64,000 bases of DNA from Babylonia areolata (Eukaryota; Mollusca; Gastropoda; Neogastropoda; Buccinidae). Under the pieces are notes generated by a model. It was not told the DNA's origin, did no database searches, and saw only the letters and a program-made list of their open reading frames with translations. Shown in pieces: positions 22,295 to 31,500 of this stretch. Both the position numbers and the translations under genes were made by a program. Positions within the stretch are counted from its first letter, which is position 1. Every line of letters starts with the position of its first letter. Location of the stretch: NCBI RefSeq assembly GCF_041734735.1, contig NC_134878.1, forward strand, positions 48,275,158 through 48,339,157. Direction: 5' to 3'.

Positions 22295-23929
22295 ATTAGG
22301 GATCGAATCGTTTCGCTTTGAGTGATAAACTTACGAACAGTTTCAAAGATGCTGACATTTATCTCAAGACTAAAGGAGGTGTTACCAAATAGTAAGTTAT
22401 GTACAGTGATAAGTTCTTGTGGGAGATTATGAACAGTGTTTGTTCTATGTATGTTGTGGTTCGGGCAGTACAATAGAAAATGCTCAGCTGTCTCTTACGG
22501 AAAATTGCAAGCACAGGATGGATCATTCCTTATATGTCTATTATACAGGTCAGAGTTTAATTCGCTCATACCAAGTCTCAGACGACAGTGAATAATTTGT
22601 TCTTTTCTTTTACCCAGATGATAATATGGCGGGACTGTAGTGTCTGTAGAGGAAAGGTAGTTTTCGGTTGACTGAGAGTCTTGGTCTGTTGAACAGAAAG
22701 AGGAAGGGTGTTCCAAATAGCCGTGGCTGAAGGGAAAAAAGATCTGTTGAAAATGTCAGTGTGTTGTGGAGGGACGATTCGTTCAAATGGTCTTCGCCTG
22801 TGGTGTGGGTTTACTGTTGACACGATAGGGGGCAATAAATGGGTAAGGCCTACACAACTTAAAAGGGAGATCGGCCGATACTGAGGACAAATATTGTTGA
22901 TAATTTTAAAGTATATTATTGTCTTATGTCTACGACGCCTTTCTTTTACTGAACAGATTCCTGATTCTGCAAGCAATTTATCGTGGCTAGTACCACGTAC
23001 GGTACCAGTAATAATACGCAGAGCGTAGTAGTAGTAGTAATAATAGTCTTCAGTTTAACGTCTTCCACTTTAAGTGATATTAGACGCAGAGCGTCTAAGT
23101 GTAAGTCTTCCAACATTTTACATTGGTACTGTGCGCAGTTGCCCCAGATTATATCAGCACAGTCAAAGATTGGGATGATGAAGGATCTATACATCGTTTC
23201 CAGAGCCCCCCTGGTCAGCTTGTACTTAAATGAACGAAGACAGTTGATCAGTAACCCAGCCTTACTAACGATACTATCTATGTGGTCACCCCACTTACAA
23301 TTGTTTTGCAGAATTACCCCTAGGTGCTTGTGTTGATTGTGTTGTGGTAAGTTGACACTTCCAAAAGTTAGGTCGTAGCAATCTACGTTTCCCCGGAATA
23401 CATTTAGTAGTTCTGTTTTAGATTCATTAAATTTAGCTTTCCATGTATTTGCCCAAACGTCTATTCTATTTAAGTCAGTTTGAAGGGTTTCTTTTCTCGT
23501 GACAGGGCTTCTCATTGCAAGAGACATGCTCGTGTCGTCAGCAAATATTTTGATATCAGAACTAATACTACAGACTATGTCATTTATATAGACTAGAAAT
23601 AACAGTGGACCAAGAACAGATCCTTGTGGTACACCCTGATGAAGTTTTAACTTAACTGACTGTGCACCTTTGATTAGAACTGACTGGTACCAGTCTGAGA
23701 GATAATCTCGAAACCAAACCAAGAGTTTGCCTCTGATACCAGCAGCTACCAGCTTAAGTAAAAGGCCCCTGTGCCACACACGATTGAAAGCTTTAGATAT
23801 ATCAAAAAATATTGACTGAACAGGAATACTTTTATTGTAGTTATTTACTAAGTTGTCATAGATGATAAGAAGTTGGTTGATTGTCGAGTCACCATGAATA
23901 AACCCTGATTGTGCTTCCGAAATCAGGTT
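22295..23929 (-). mobile_element. CR1/Jockey-type LINE, 3' half (RT and C-terminus)
   Basis: Read on the minus strand, it begins NLISEAQSGF and continues through RT motifs ([43 protein letters not shown] near 23545) and the C-terminal GKRKEQIIHCRLRLGMSEL...Cys-rich segment to about 22295. Several frame changes and stops break it. The 5' half of the same copy is at 25498-26945; the two were separated by the plus-strand LINE at 23930-25497. A relative with longer frames is at 60560-64000. No RNase H domain is seen, in line with the CR1/Jockey grouping. Dead copy. Confidence 0.85.
23027..23083 (-). mobile_element. 57-bp retroposed 3' tail with 11-bp target duplication
   Basis: This segment interrupts the RT C-terminus of the minus-strand LINE. 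ACGCAGAGCGT occurs on both sides (23016-23026 and 23084-23094) although the related LINE at 61-64 kb has it once-equivalent, so it is a target-site duplication. On the minus strand the insert ends in (ACT)n/(ATT)n, a LINE- or SINE-like 3' tail. The 68-bp net gain shifts the LINE reading frame. It is an extremely 5'-truncated retroposon. Confidence 0.65.
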
Positions 23930-25497
23930 GTCATCCCTTCGCACTGGAACGCTTCCATCCACTTTCAAAACTGCAATCGTCCGGCCTCTCCTGAAGAAAC
24001 CCAACCTTGACGCAAACATTTTGAAAAACTATCGACTAGTTTCTAATCTTCCATTCATGTCCAAACTCCTTGAAAAAGCTGTCCTCAAGCAGCTCAACAA
24101 CCACCTTTGTTTCAACAATCTCATCCACCCATATCAGTCTGCCTATCGCACTGACCACAGCACCGAAACCACTCTCCTCCACATTCTGGACAATCTGCTG
24201 ATAGCGTCCGACTCAGGAAAAATTTCCCTTCTTACTCTTTTCGACTTGTCAGCCGCCTTTGACACGATAGACCATTCAATCTTCTTTTTCGTCTTCATTT
24301 TACATTTGGTATCAACGGCACTGTTCTAAACTGGTTCAAATCTTATCTCACTGATTGATTCCAGCCTGTCATTGTTGATCATTTCCAATCTGAACCCGTT
24401 AAAATCGAACATGGAGTCCCACAGGGATCTGTTTTAGGCTCAGTGCTCTTCACACTGTACACTGCTCCTCTCGCTGAAATTATCAACCGCCATAATATCA
24501 GTCATCATTCTTATGCTGATGACACTCAACTCCAGAAGAGTGATACCCCTGAAAAATTGTTGTCGCTATTGCAAGAAACATCCAACTGCTTCCTGGATAT
24601 TCAAAACTGGATGACTCGAAATAAGTTACAATTGAACGCGGACAAAACTGAAGCAATGATCATAGGAACTAAACAAAAACTGTCTTCCATCACAATTGAC
24701 ACAATCGAACTTGGCAGTACATCCATCCCTCTTTCCACGTCAGTCAGGAACCTCGGTGTTGTCCTTGACAATACACTGTCCATGCAAAAAAATATCAGTC
24801 AGACATGTCAGTCCTGCTACTGTCAACTGCGGCGCATCAGTGCCGTCCGGAAATATCTTTCCACTGACGCAACATCTATACTTGTCATTTCTCTCATTCT
24901 CTCTCGCCTTGACGACTGTAACTCTCTATTGTCTGGTTTGCCTGCTTCATCCATTCAGTGCCTTCAGCGCATACAAAACTCTGCTGCCCGACTCGTCCTC
25001 CGAAAGAAAAGATCTGAGCACATCACTCCTCTTTTGCAACATTTCCACTGGCTCCCTGTCTCACACCGAAAAAAGTACAAGATCAGCACTCTATGTTATA
25101 GATGCATTCACAAAACTGCCCCTTCCTATCTCTGCGGCTGCCTTCACCTCTACACTCCATCTCGCTCACTACGATCGGCTTCGGATCCACTCTGTTTACG
25201 CATACCCAGATTCAAACACTCGACTGTTGGCCGCCGTTCTTTCTCTGTCTCCGGACCTTGCGATTGGAATTAACTTCCTCTTTCGCTTCGTCAAGTCTCC
25301 ACACTCAGCTCTTTCAAGGCGGGCCTTAAAACCCACCTCTTCCCAAAATAGCCTCCCTTGCCTGCCCTTCCTTGTCTTTAGTTTCTACAGTTTTAGAGTT
25401 ATGCATGCGTGTGAATGACTGGTGCGAAAGCGCTTTGATTTGTCTCTGCACAAGATTCAGCGCTATATAAATACCATTATTATTGTTTATTATTATT
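23930..25497 (+). mobile_element. 5'-truncated L2/CR1-like LINE nested in another LINE
   Basis: Encodes RT from about LRTGTLPSTFKTAIVRPLLKK through [32 protein letters not shown] and the YADDTQL catalytic box (near 24513) to [12 protein letters not shown] and the [14 protein letters not shown]-terminus. It has at least two frame breaks (near 24285-24440 and 25270). The 3' end reads GCGCTATATAAATACC plus an (ATT)n tail. It lacks the endonuclease, so it was 5'-truncated on insertion. GTT flanks both ends (23927-23929, 25498-25500), a 3-bp target duplication or overlap. Removing the insert makes the disrupted minus-strand LINE read ...TSNLISEAQSGF, which fits its relatives. Confidence 0.85.
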
Positions 25498-26945
25498 GTT
25501 GGATGTAAGAAAGTTGTAAACATATTTGTACACACATCTTTCAAAGACTTTTCCTACACAACTTAAAAGGGAGATCGGCCGATAATTAGTACATTCATCT
25601 TTGGTTCCTTTTTTATGAACTGGTGTAACATTAGCTGTTTTCCAAAGTTGTGGAAATTTGCCTTCGTCCAAGCATCGGTTAAAGAATGTGCTGAGTGGAG
25701 CAGATATGACATCAGCTGAAGTGACTCATAATTTGTTATGAATTAGGTCAGGGCCAGATGCCTTTTTTGTATCAAGATCATCAATAATGGTTTTCACTTC
25801 AAGAGCTGTCAGTGTTATTTCTTCTATCTGTGTCGATTCGTTGTATACTACGTATGGAAGAGAATCGCCTGTATCTACTAGTTTACACTGGTCTATAAAA
25901 AAAATTAAAAAAAATCATTAAATATGTTTGCTTTATCTAGACTGGAGTCGTATGTTTTTCTGTCCACGGTAAGTGGGGGTATATTATCAGAATCTATACC
26001 TTTTTTTCATAAATTGCCTTACTATTTTCCACCAATCTCTTTGTCTAAACTGATCAACATCTAACACTTTGTCACTTAGCTCATCGTAATACTCTAACTT
26101 CCTTTTCCGTACCTTATCCACTACTTCATTTCTCACATTCCGGAAACTTTCCCAGTCACCCTGTTGGTTCGTTCTCTTGGCCTTTCTGTGGAGTTTATTT
26201 CTTCTCTTAATAAGTCTTTTTAATTCGTTATTGAACCAACTGGGGCGTACTGTTACAACTTTACATGGCATGCACTGTTTTGCTGCTAACAAAAATCTGT
26301 CGGTAAAAAATTCACAAGCACCATCTACTGTGTTATTCATAAATATTTCGTTCCAGTTTTCGTTCCTTAATAATTCACAGAATTTGTTACGGTCTAGCGT
26401 ATCATAACCAAATATTGTTCTCTGGAAAGTACTGTGCTTATGTACAAGAGGTTTTAAAATTACACATGGAACACTATGGTCGCTACAAAATGTAGGCAAG
26501 ACTTCAGTGGATTTAATCATGTCCGGACTTTGAGTAACAATTAGATCTATGCATGTCCTAGAAGTGTCTGTGATTCTGGTAGGGGAATTAGTACATTTGT
26601 TTAAGTTGATAGCGATTTAAGATATCTGTTAGATGCTTAGTTGGGTTAGTTTGTACGTCTACATTGAAGTCTCCTAGAATAATAAATTTTGTCATTGTTC
26701 TGTCAGCTTTCCTAATACTATCATTTATCAAGTTCCAGTAATCAACATTTGCATTAGGGGGATGATAGAATGACCCAACAAGTAAGCTCTCTTGGTCAAT
26801 CTTGGTTTCAATCCATACTGCTTCAAGAGTATCAACATACAGGTCAGGACGAGGTTTAAGATACAAGTAATCTTTTACATATATGGCAACCCCACCATGT
26901 GGGTCATTGGGTCTGTAATGTATTTTGTATAAACATGTCAACATT
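25498..26945 (-). mobile_element. CR1/Jockey-type LINE, 5' half (endonuclease and RT start)
   Basis: On the minus strand this starts at a DPHGGVAIYVKDYLYLKPRPDL endonuclease segment, then YHPPNANVDYWNL, ILGDFNVDV (near 26680), SDHSVPCVI, a basic linker, and ends with the RT start NYRPISLLSCVGKVFERCVYKYVYNFLTSN at 25500. It is the other half of the copy at 22295-23929. The endonuclease N-terminus and any ORF1 are absent, so the copy is 5'-truncated near 26945. Several frame breaks. Homology to the LINE at 60560-64000 runs through the whole piece. Confidence 0.85.
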
Positions 26946-27763
26946 GAAATGCATGGCAAAGAAAAATAACATAACAGATAAAATCAAGTGTTCATTTCTA
27001 GTAGCATAAATTAAAAGATAAAATGGGATGGTTGCTGCCTTGTTTAAGAAGAACAATTTTTTGTGCAGCAGACTGGCTGTGCCTTTGAACAGTCCAATCA
27101 CAATTCTGTAAACAGATATATCAACACCCATTTAGGTTATTGAACTGACAAGGTTGAGAAAAAGCAAAATCGTGATTGGAGCGCCATTTGTCCTTTGATT
27201 GTACTCGGGAATTAACAGAACATCACCTCTCTCTCCAGAAATATCCAACACCACACTAACAGAAAAGACAAGTACAGAACTCATTCTGAAAATAATAGAA
27301 CAAGTAAAAACGATTAAGAAAGGTCTAATCAAAGTCCAGATCAAGCACACACGTTCGATTACCCAGTGTAATCGACGTATGGACTCTGGTCAAGGCTAAT
27401 AACAAACATGACCGAGCTCCCCATTGGTAATTTTGATAGTGTAGCTGTGGTATCCATGTTATAACATACAAGGCACACTCCGCAGGTAAATACTTGTCAT
27501 GCCTACGCGTATGCAGTACATTGAAACATTTTTAAGCATGGACCCACGAAACAGTCTGTCATGAATCGAACTGTCATGAATTAAAACACAGATCGCATGC
27601 AGTGGACATACAGAGCCACAGTATGATCGTAAGAGGGAACATCTCTGATCATTTTTACATTTGATTATCTCATCGTAGTAGTTCCAGACGAGAGCTTCTT
27701 TATCAAAGTTGGGACAGTGATGTAGTACAATTGATCAATGTGGTCAAAATTTGTACAGTTGAT
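26946..27763. other. Non-coding stretch
   Basis: AT-rich DNA with only short random-looking frames. No gene, RNA or repeat was recognised. Confidence 0.5.
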
Positions 27764-28095
27764 ATAGGTTAAGAGGAAACACGCGACAATTCATGGTAAC
27801 AATGCCCATAGCACTGGATGATTTGAATGTTAATGAACAGTTTTACAGCAAAATAGGTGAAAAGGAGCCATATGACTTGGTAAACAATGTCAATGGACTG
27901 ATTGATTGAATGTTCATGACGAATATCACAGTAGATTAGGTGAAGAGGAAATATGCGACACAGTAAGAACTGCCGTAGCACTGTTTGACTTGATGGTAAT
28001 GAAGAATTGTGCAGTGAATTAGGTGAAGAGGAGCCATAGCACTGGTCGATGTGAATGTTAATGAAGAATTTTACAATAAAATAGGTAACAAAGAA
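27764..28095 (+). repeat. Degenerate ~83-bp tandem repeat, four copies
   Basis: TAGGTGAAGAGGA-like starts occur at 27765, 27854, 27937 and 28020 (spacing 89, 83, 83), each followed by a (CCATAGCACTG) (GATTTGAATGTTAATGAAGA) (TTTTACAGCAAAA)-type body. The copies are strongly diverged, so the array is old. A fifth start (TAGGTAAC) is at 28082. Confidence 0.6.
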
Positions 28096-28102
28096 ACATA
28101 CC

Positions 28103-28104
<2 letters not shown>

Positions 28105-28141
<37 letters not shown>

Positions 28142-28194
28142 GCGCGTGTGTATGTGTGCGCATTGGTGTGTGTGTGTGTGTGTGCGTGTGTATT

Positions 28195-28241
<47 letters not shown>
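28105..28241. repeat. Interrupted (GT)n microsatellite
   Basis: Three GT runs (28105-28137, about 28165-28190, 28196-28241) separated by GCGC/CATTG interruptions. The last run is directly followed by TTTCAG, the splice acceptor of a candidate exon. Confidence 0.95.
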
Positions 28242-28243
<2 letters not shown>

Positions 28244-28246
28244 CAG

Positions 28247-28296
28247 ACTATAATCTCCGTGAAGATGCGCGAGCGGTGATGTCACGAAGAAGCGAG
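28247..28296 (+). CDS. Candidate upstream exon of the GCNT-like gene
   Basis: A TTTCAG acceptor (AG at 28245-28246) after a (GT)n tract and a donor GAG|GTAAAC (GT at 28297) bound a 50-bp open segment encoding YNLREDARAVMSRRSE with a split first codon. It ends in phase 0, matching the phase-0 start of the recognised exon at 29748. The peptide is hydrophilic and would sit just before the stem-to-catalytic transition of a GT14 enzyme. There is no family motif in it, so support is splice signals, phase and position only. Confidence 0.3.
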
Positions 28297-28366
28297 GTAA
28301 ACCAACGGGGATTCAGACACCATGTTCAAGTCATAGTGACATTAATATTTCCTCTTGTATTCAAAC

Positions 28367-28370
<4 letters not shown>

Positions 28371-28419
<49 letters not shown>
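28371..28419. repeat. (CA)n microsatellite
   Basis: Clean CA run ~130 bp downstream of the (GT)n block and in opposite sense, so the two could pair as a hairpin. Confidence 0.95.
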
Positions 28420-28420
<1 letters not shown>

Positions 28421-28436
28421 GCCTTCTTCCCCCGCA

Positions 28437-29150
28437 CTGCTCTATAGCTTGTCAACACTGTATATCCTGTCAACACCCACTGCTCTATATCCTCTCAACA
28501 CTTTATATCCTGTCAACACCCACTGCTTTATATCCTGTCAACACTTTATATCCTGTCAACACCCACTTCTTTATATCCTGTCAACACTTTACATCCTGTC
28601 AACACCCACTGCTTTATATCCTCTCAACACTTTACATCCTGTCAACACCCACTGCTTTATATCCTCTCAACACTTTTTAGCCTGTCAACACTTTACATCC
28701 TGTCAGCACCCACTGCTTTATATCCTCTCAACACTGTGAACACCCACTGCTCTATATCCTCTCAACACTTTACATCCTGTCAACACCTACTGCTCTATAT
28801 CCTCTCAACGCTGTAAACACCCACTGCTCTATATCCTGTCAACACTTTACAGCCTGTCAAAACTCATTCCTTTACAGCCTGTCAATTCTAATTGCTTTAT
28901 AGCCTGTGAACACTTTACAGCCCGTGAACACTCAATCCTTTACAGACTGTCAACAATTTACAACACTTTGCACACTGTCAACAGTTTGCACACTGTCAAC
29001 AATTTGCACCCTGTCAACACTTTACAATCTGTCAACACCCACTTATTTGCAGCCTGTCAACTTTCAGATTTTCAACATGTCAATATTCCGCTTCACGGCC
29101 TGTCAATACTCACTGCGTGACAGCCTGTCAACAATTCTCATAGCTTTACA
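28437..29150 (+). repeat. Minisatellite, ~43-bp unit built on CTGTCAACAC
   Basis: The motif (A)TCCTGTCAACAC alternates with CCACTGCTTTATATCC, giving a ~43-bp unit made of two related ~20-bp halves. Units are nearly identical at 28450-28820 and decay toward 29150, where only (A)CAGCCTGTCAACA cores remain. Frames are open across it only because the units lack stops; it is not coding. Confidence 0.9.
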
Positions 29151-29159
29151 GCATGTATC

Positions 29160-29722
29160 ACACCACATATCATTATATCATCGCATGACATGACATTTTA
29201 TCATCACATGATTTAACAATGCATCATCACATGGTATAACAATTCATCATCACATGGCAATGCAAGTGTATCATCTCATGGCATAACATTTTTTCATCTC
29301 ATGACATAGCAGTGTATCATCATCACATGGCGTAACATTTATATCACCACATGGCGTAACATTGTATCACATAACATTGTATAATCACCTAACGTTACGT
29401 TGTATCATCACATGGCCCCAGCAATGTATCATTACATGGCATAACATTGTGCCATATAAAATTGCATCATCACATGACGTAACATTGCATCATCACATCA
29501 CATGACGTAACATTGCATCACCACACCACATGACGCAACGTTGCGTCATCACATCACATGACATAACATTACATCATCACACCATATGACGTAACATTAC
29601 ACCATCACACGACATGACGCAACATTGCGTCACCACACCCCCTGACATATCATTACATCATCACATCACATGACGTAACATTACATCATCACATCACATG
29701 ACGTAACATTACATCATCACGC
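29160..29722 (+). repeat. Minisatellite with CACATGACGTAACATT core
   Basis: Repeats of ATCATCACATGACGTAACATT and longer variants with a doubled ACATC, about 20-35 bp each. Copies are most regular at 29460-29720, immediately before the GCNT exon. Many units carry TGACGTAA, an ATF/CREB-like half palindrome, or its TGACGCAA variant. Confidence 0.88.
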
Positions 29723-29747
29723 GAGCTGCCCTCCCCCCCTGCTGCAG

Positions 29748-30023
29748 CTCCTGGGGGCGTACCTGAGGGAGCAGGGGTTGAGCGTGAGGGTGCGGGAGGT
29801 GGACTGTCGCAAAGTGCTGCATGGGCACAGCCAGGAGGTGGACAAGGCCAACGCCCTGGAGCGACAGCAGGTGCCCATTCCCACGGACGTCCACATCGGG
29901 CAGCTGGCGGGCAACTGCAGCGGCTTCCGGCAGCACTACGGCTTCCTGATGGACCCTCTGACACGCATGGAGGAGAACTTTCCCATCGCTTTCACTGTCC
30001 TGGCTTATAAACAGGCCTCGCAG
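29748..30023 (+). CDS. GCNT-like glycosyltransferase, exon (N-terminal part of catalytic domain)
   Basis: Open from LLGAYLREQGLS through VDCRKVLHGHSQEVDKA, NCSGFRQHYGF and ENFPIAFTVLAYKQASQ. This matches the start of the lumenal domain of beta-1,6-N-acetylglucosaminyltransferases (core-2/I-branching, CAZy GT14), which add GlcNAc branches to O-glycans in the Golgi: vertebrate members have (V)NCTKVLQGD...C..F....Y...PLS.EE..FPIAY. The acceptor is best placed at 29746-29747 after a CTGCCCTCCCCCCCTGCTGCAG pyrimidine tract; an alternative AG is at 29724-29725. The donor is CAG|GTAGGT (30024), phase 0. The signal-anchor exon is not identified. Confidence 0.82.
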
Positions 30024-30035
30024 GTAGGTAGGTCG

Positions 30036-30069
<34 letters not shown>

Positions 30070-30447
30070 TATTTCCTGTTGCCTTCATTGTCCTGGCCTA
30101 CAAACAGGCCTCACAGGTTGGGGATGGCGGTGGGGGGAGGGGGTGCGGGGAGCGAAGGGGGGCGGGGAGGGGAGGGGTTAGCTGAACCTTGACACACAAG
30201 AGGAGGAGATGTAGAGACTGGGAATGTAGGTTTACGTTGGAAAGAATTGAGGATGTGTTGGGTGTGGAAGGCTGATGACGGACGGATGTGTGAATGGAGA
30301 GATGTGTATGAGAAAGAGGGTCGGGGTAGGGGATGGGGGAGAGATGACTGGACAGGTGGTGGTCAGTCAACTAAAAATGACAGCTGAGTAGGGGTGAGTT
30401 TTTTTGGGTTTTTCCCCCCCCGTTTTTTGTTGTTGTTTTTTTAACAG
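30024..30447 (+). other. GCNT intron with (GT)n and exon-end copy
   Basis: A 424-bp intron from GTAGGT to a T-rich TTTTTTTAACAG acceptor. It contains a (GT)n tract at about 30038-30068, a 45-bp copy of the preceding exon end (30072-30116), and a G-rich stretch at 30117-30178. Confidence 0.8.
30072..30116 (+). repeat. In-frame duplicate of the GCNT exon end
   Basis: Encodes FPVAFIVLAYKQASQ, aligned to FPIAFTVLAYKQASQ at 29979-30023, and is followed by its own GT (GTTGGG). It lies 93 bp downstream, a multiple of three, and the reading frame stays open between the copies through a VCVCV run from the GT repeat. Of seven changed codons five are synonymous. It may be an alternative longer exon end, a relic of a paralogous exon, or an assembly artefact. 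Confidence 0.75.
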
Positions 30448-30782
30448 GTGGTGGACCTGTTGAGAGCCATCTACAGACCCCAGAACTGGTACTGCCTGCA
30501 CGCGGACCAGAAGTCCTCTGTCCACTTCCGGCAGGCAATGGAAGCGGTGTCCAACTGTTTCCCCAACGTCTTCATGGCCTCGCGTGCTGTGAAGGTCTAC
30601 TGGGGCAAATTCAGCGTGCTGGAGCCCGAGATCGTCTGCCTGCAGGACCTGTGGACCAAGGGCCAGTGGGAATACGTCATCAACCTGTCGGGGCAGGAGT
30701 TCCCTCTCAGGACTAACTACGAGCTGGTGCGGATCCTCAAGGCCTACAAGGGAGCCAACGACGTGGAGGCGTTCGTTCCTGA
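30448..30782 (+). CDS. GCNT-like glycosyltransferase, exon (catalytic core)
   Basis: Encodes VVDLLRAIYRPQNWYCLHADQKS, CFPNVFMASRAVKVYWGKFSVLEPEIVCLQDL, WEYVINLSGQEFPLRTNYELV and ends NDVEAFVPE. These are signature blocks of GT14 branching enzymes (LLRAIYRPQN-YC-H-D-KS; W-Y-INLCG-FP--TN-E). It joins the previous exon in phase 0 (ASQ|VVDLL). The donor is GA|GTGAGT at 30783, phase 2. The C-terminal third of the enzyme, with the conserved W...SPDE.FW region, is not found in the window; the next intron would have to span the minisatellite, the gap and the transposons, or the gene copy is truncated. Confidence 0.85.
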
Positions 30783-30835
30783 GTGAGTTTTATTTTTCAA
30801 ACGTGACTCCTGTGTGTGAAGTGAAGAACGTTGAG

Positions 30836-31400
30836 TTCTGTAAAGCTGACAGCCCTTCTGTGTCGCTTGTTCTATAAAACTGACAGTCCTTCTGTGTCAT
30901 CTGTTCTATAAAGCTGACAGCCCTTCTGTGTCACGTGTTCTATGAAGCTGATAATTCCTCTCTGTGTCATCTGTTCTTTAAAGCTGACAGCCCTTCTGTG
31001 TCATTTGTTCCATAAAGCTGACAGCCCTTCTATGTCACGTGTTCTATAAAGCTGACATTCCCTTTGTATGTCATGTGTTCTATGAAGCTGACAGTCCCTT
31101 TGTATGTCATGTGTTCTATAGAGCTGACAGCCCTTGTATGTCACGTGTTCTATAAAGCTGACAGCCTTTCCTATGACATGCATTCTATGTAGCTGACTAT
31201 CCCAATTAGGATGTATGTTACGTGTTCTATAAAACTCCTTTCTGTGTCATGCGTTCTGTAACGGTGACAGCCCTTCCATGTCACATGTTCTATAAAGCTG
31301 ACAGCCCCTCTTTTGTCACGTGTTCTATAAAGCTGACAACCATTCTGTGTTATACGTTCTGTAAAGCTGAGAGTCCCCATGTATGTCACGTGTTCTGTAA
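30836..31400 (+). repeat. Minisatellite, ~34-bp unit (TTCTATAAAGCTGACAGCCC)
   Basis: About 16 copies of a 33-37-bp unit: TTCTATAAAGCTGACAGCCC followed by TTCTGTGTCACGTG, with point variants. It runs directly into the assembly gap at 31401, so its true length is unknown. Confidence 0.92.
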
Positions 31401-31500
31401 NNNNNNNNNNNNNNNNNNNNNNNNNNNNNNNNNNNNNNNNNNNNNNNNNNNNNNNNNNNNNNNNNNNNNNNNNNNNNNNNNNNNNNNNNNNNNNNNNNNN
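31401..31500. other. Assembly gap (100 N)
   Basis: Exactly 100 unknown bases, the conventional size for a gap of unknown length. It separates the minisatellite from the DIRS-like element, whose left terminus may lie inside it. Confidence 0.98.

Noticed and set aside
28051-28680. Long open frame across microsatellite and minisatellite
   Set aside because: Composition is VCVCV and repeated LSTLYILST-like residues created by repeats without stops; no protein family.
28437-31400. CRISPR-like regular repeats
   Set aside because: Units are contiguous with no unique spacers, and the context is clearly eukaryotic; these are minisatellites.
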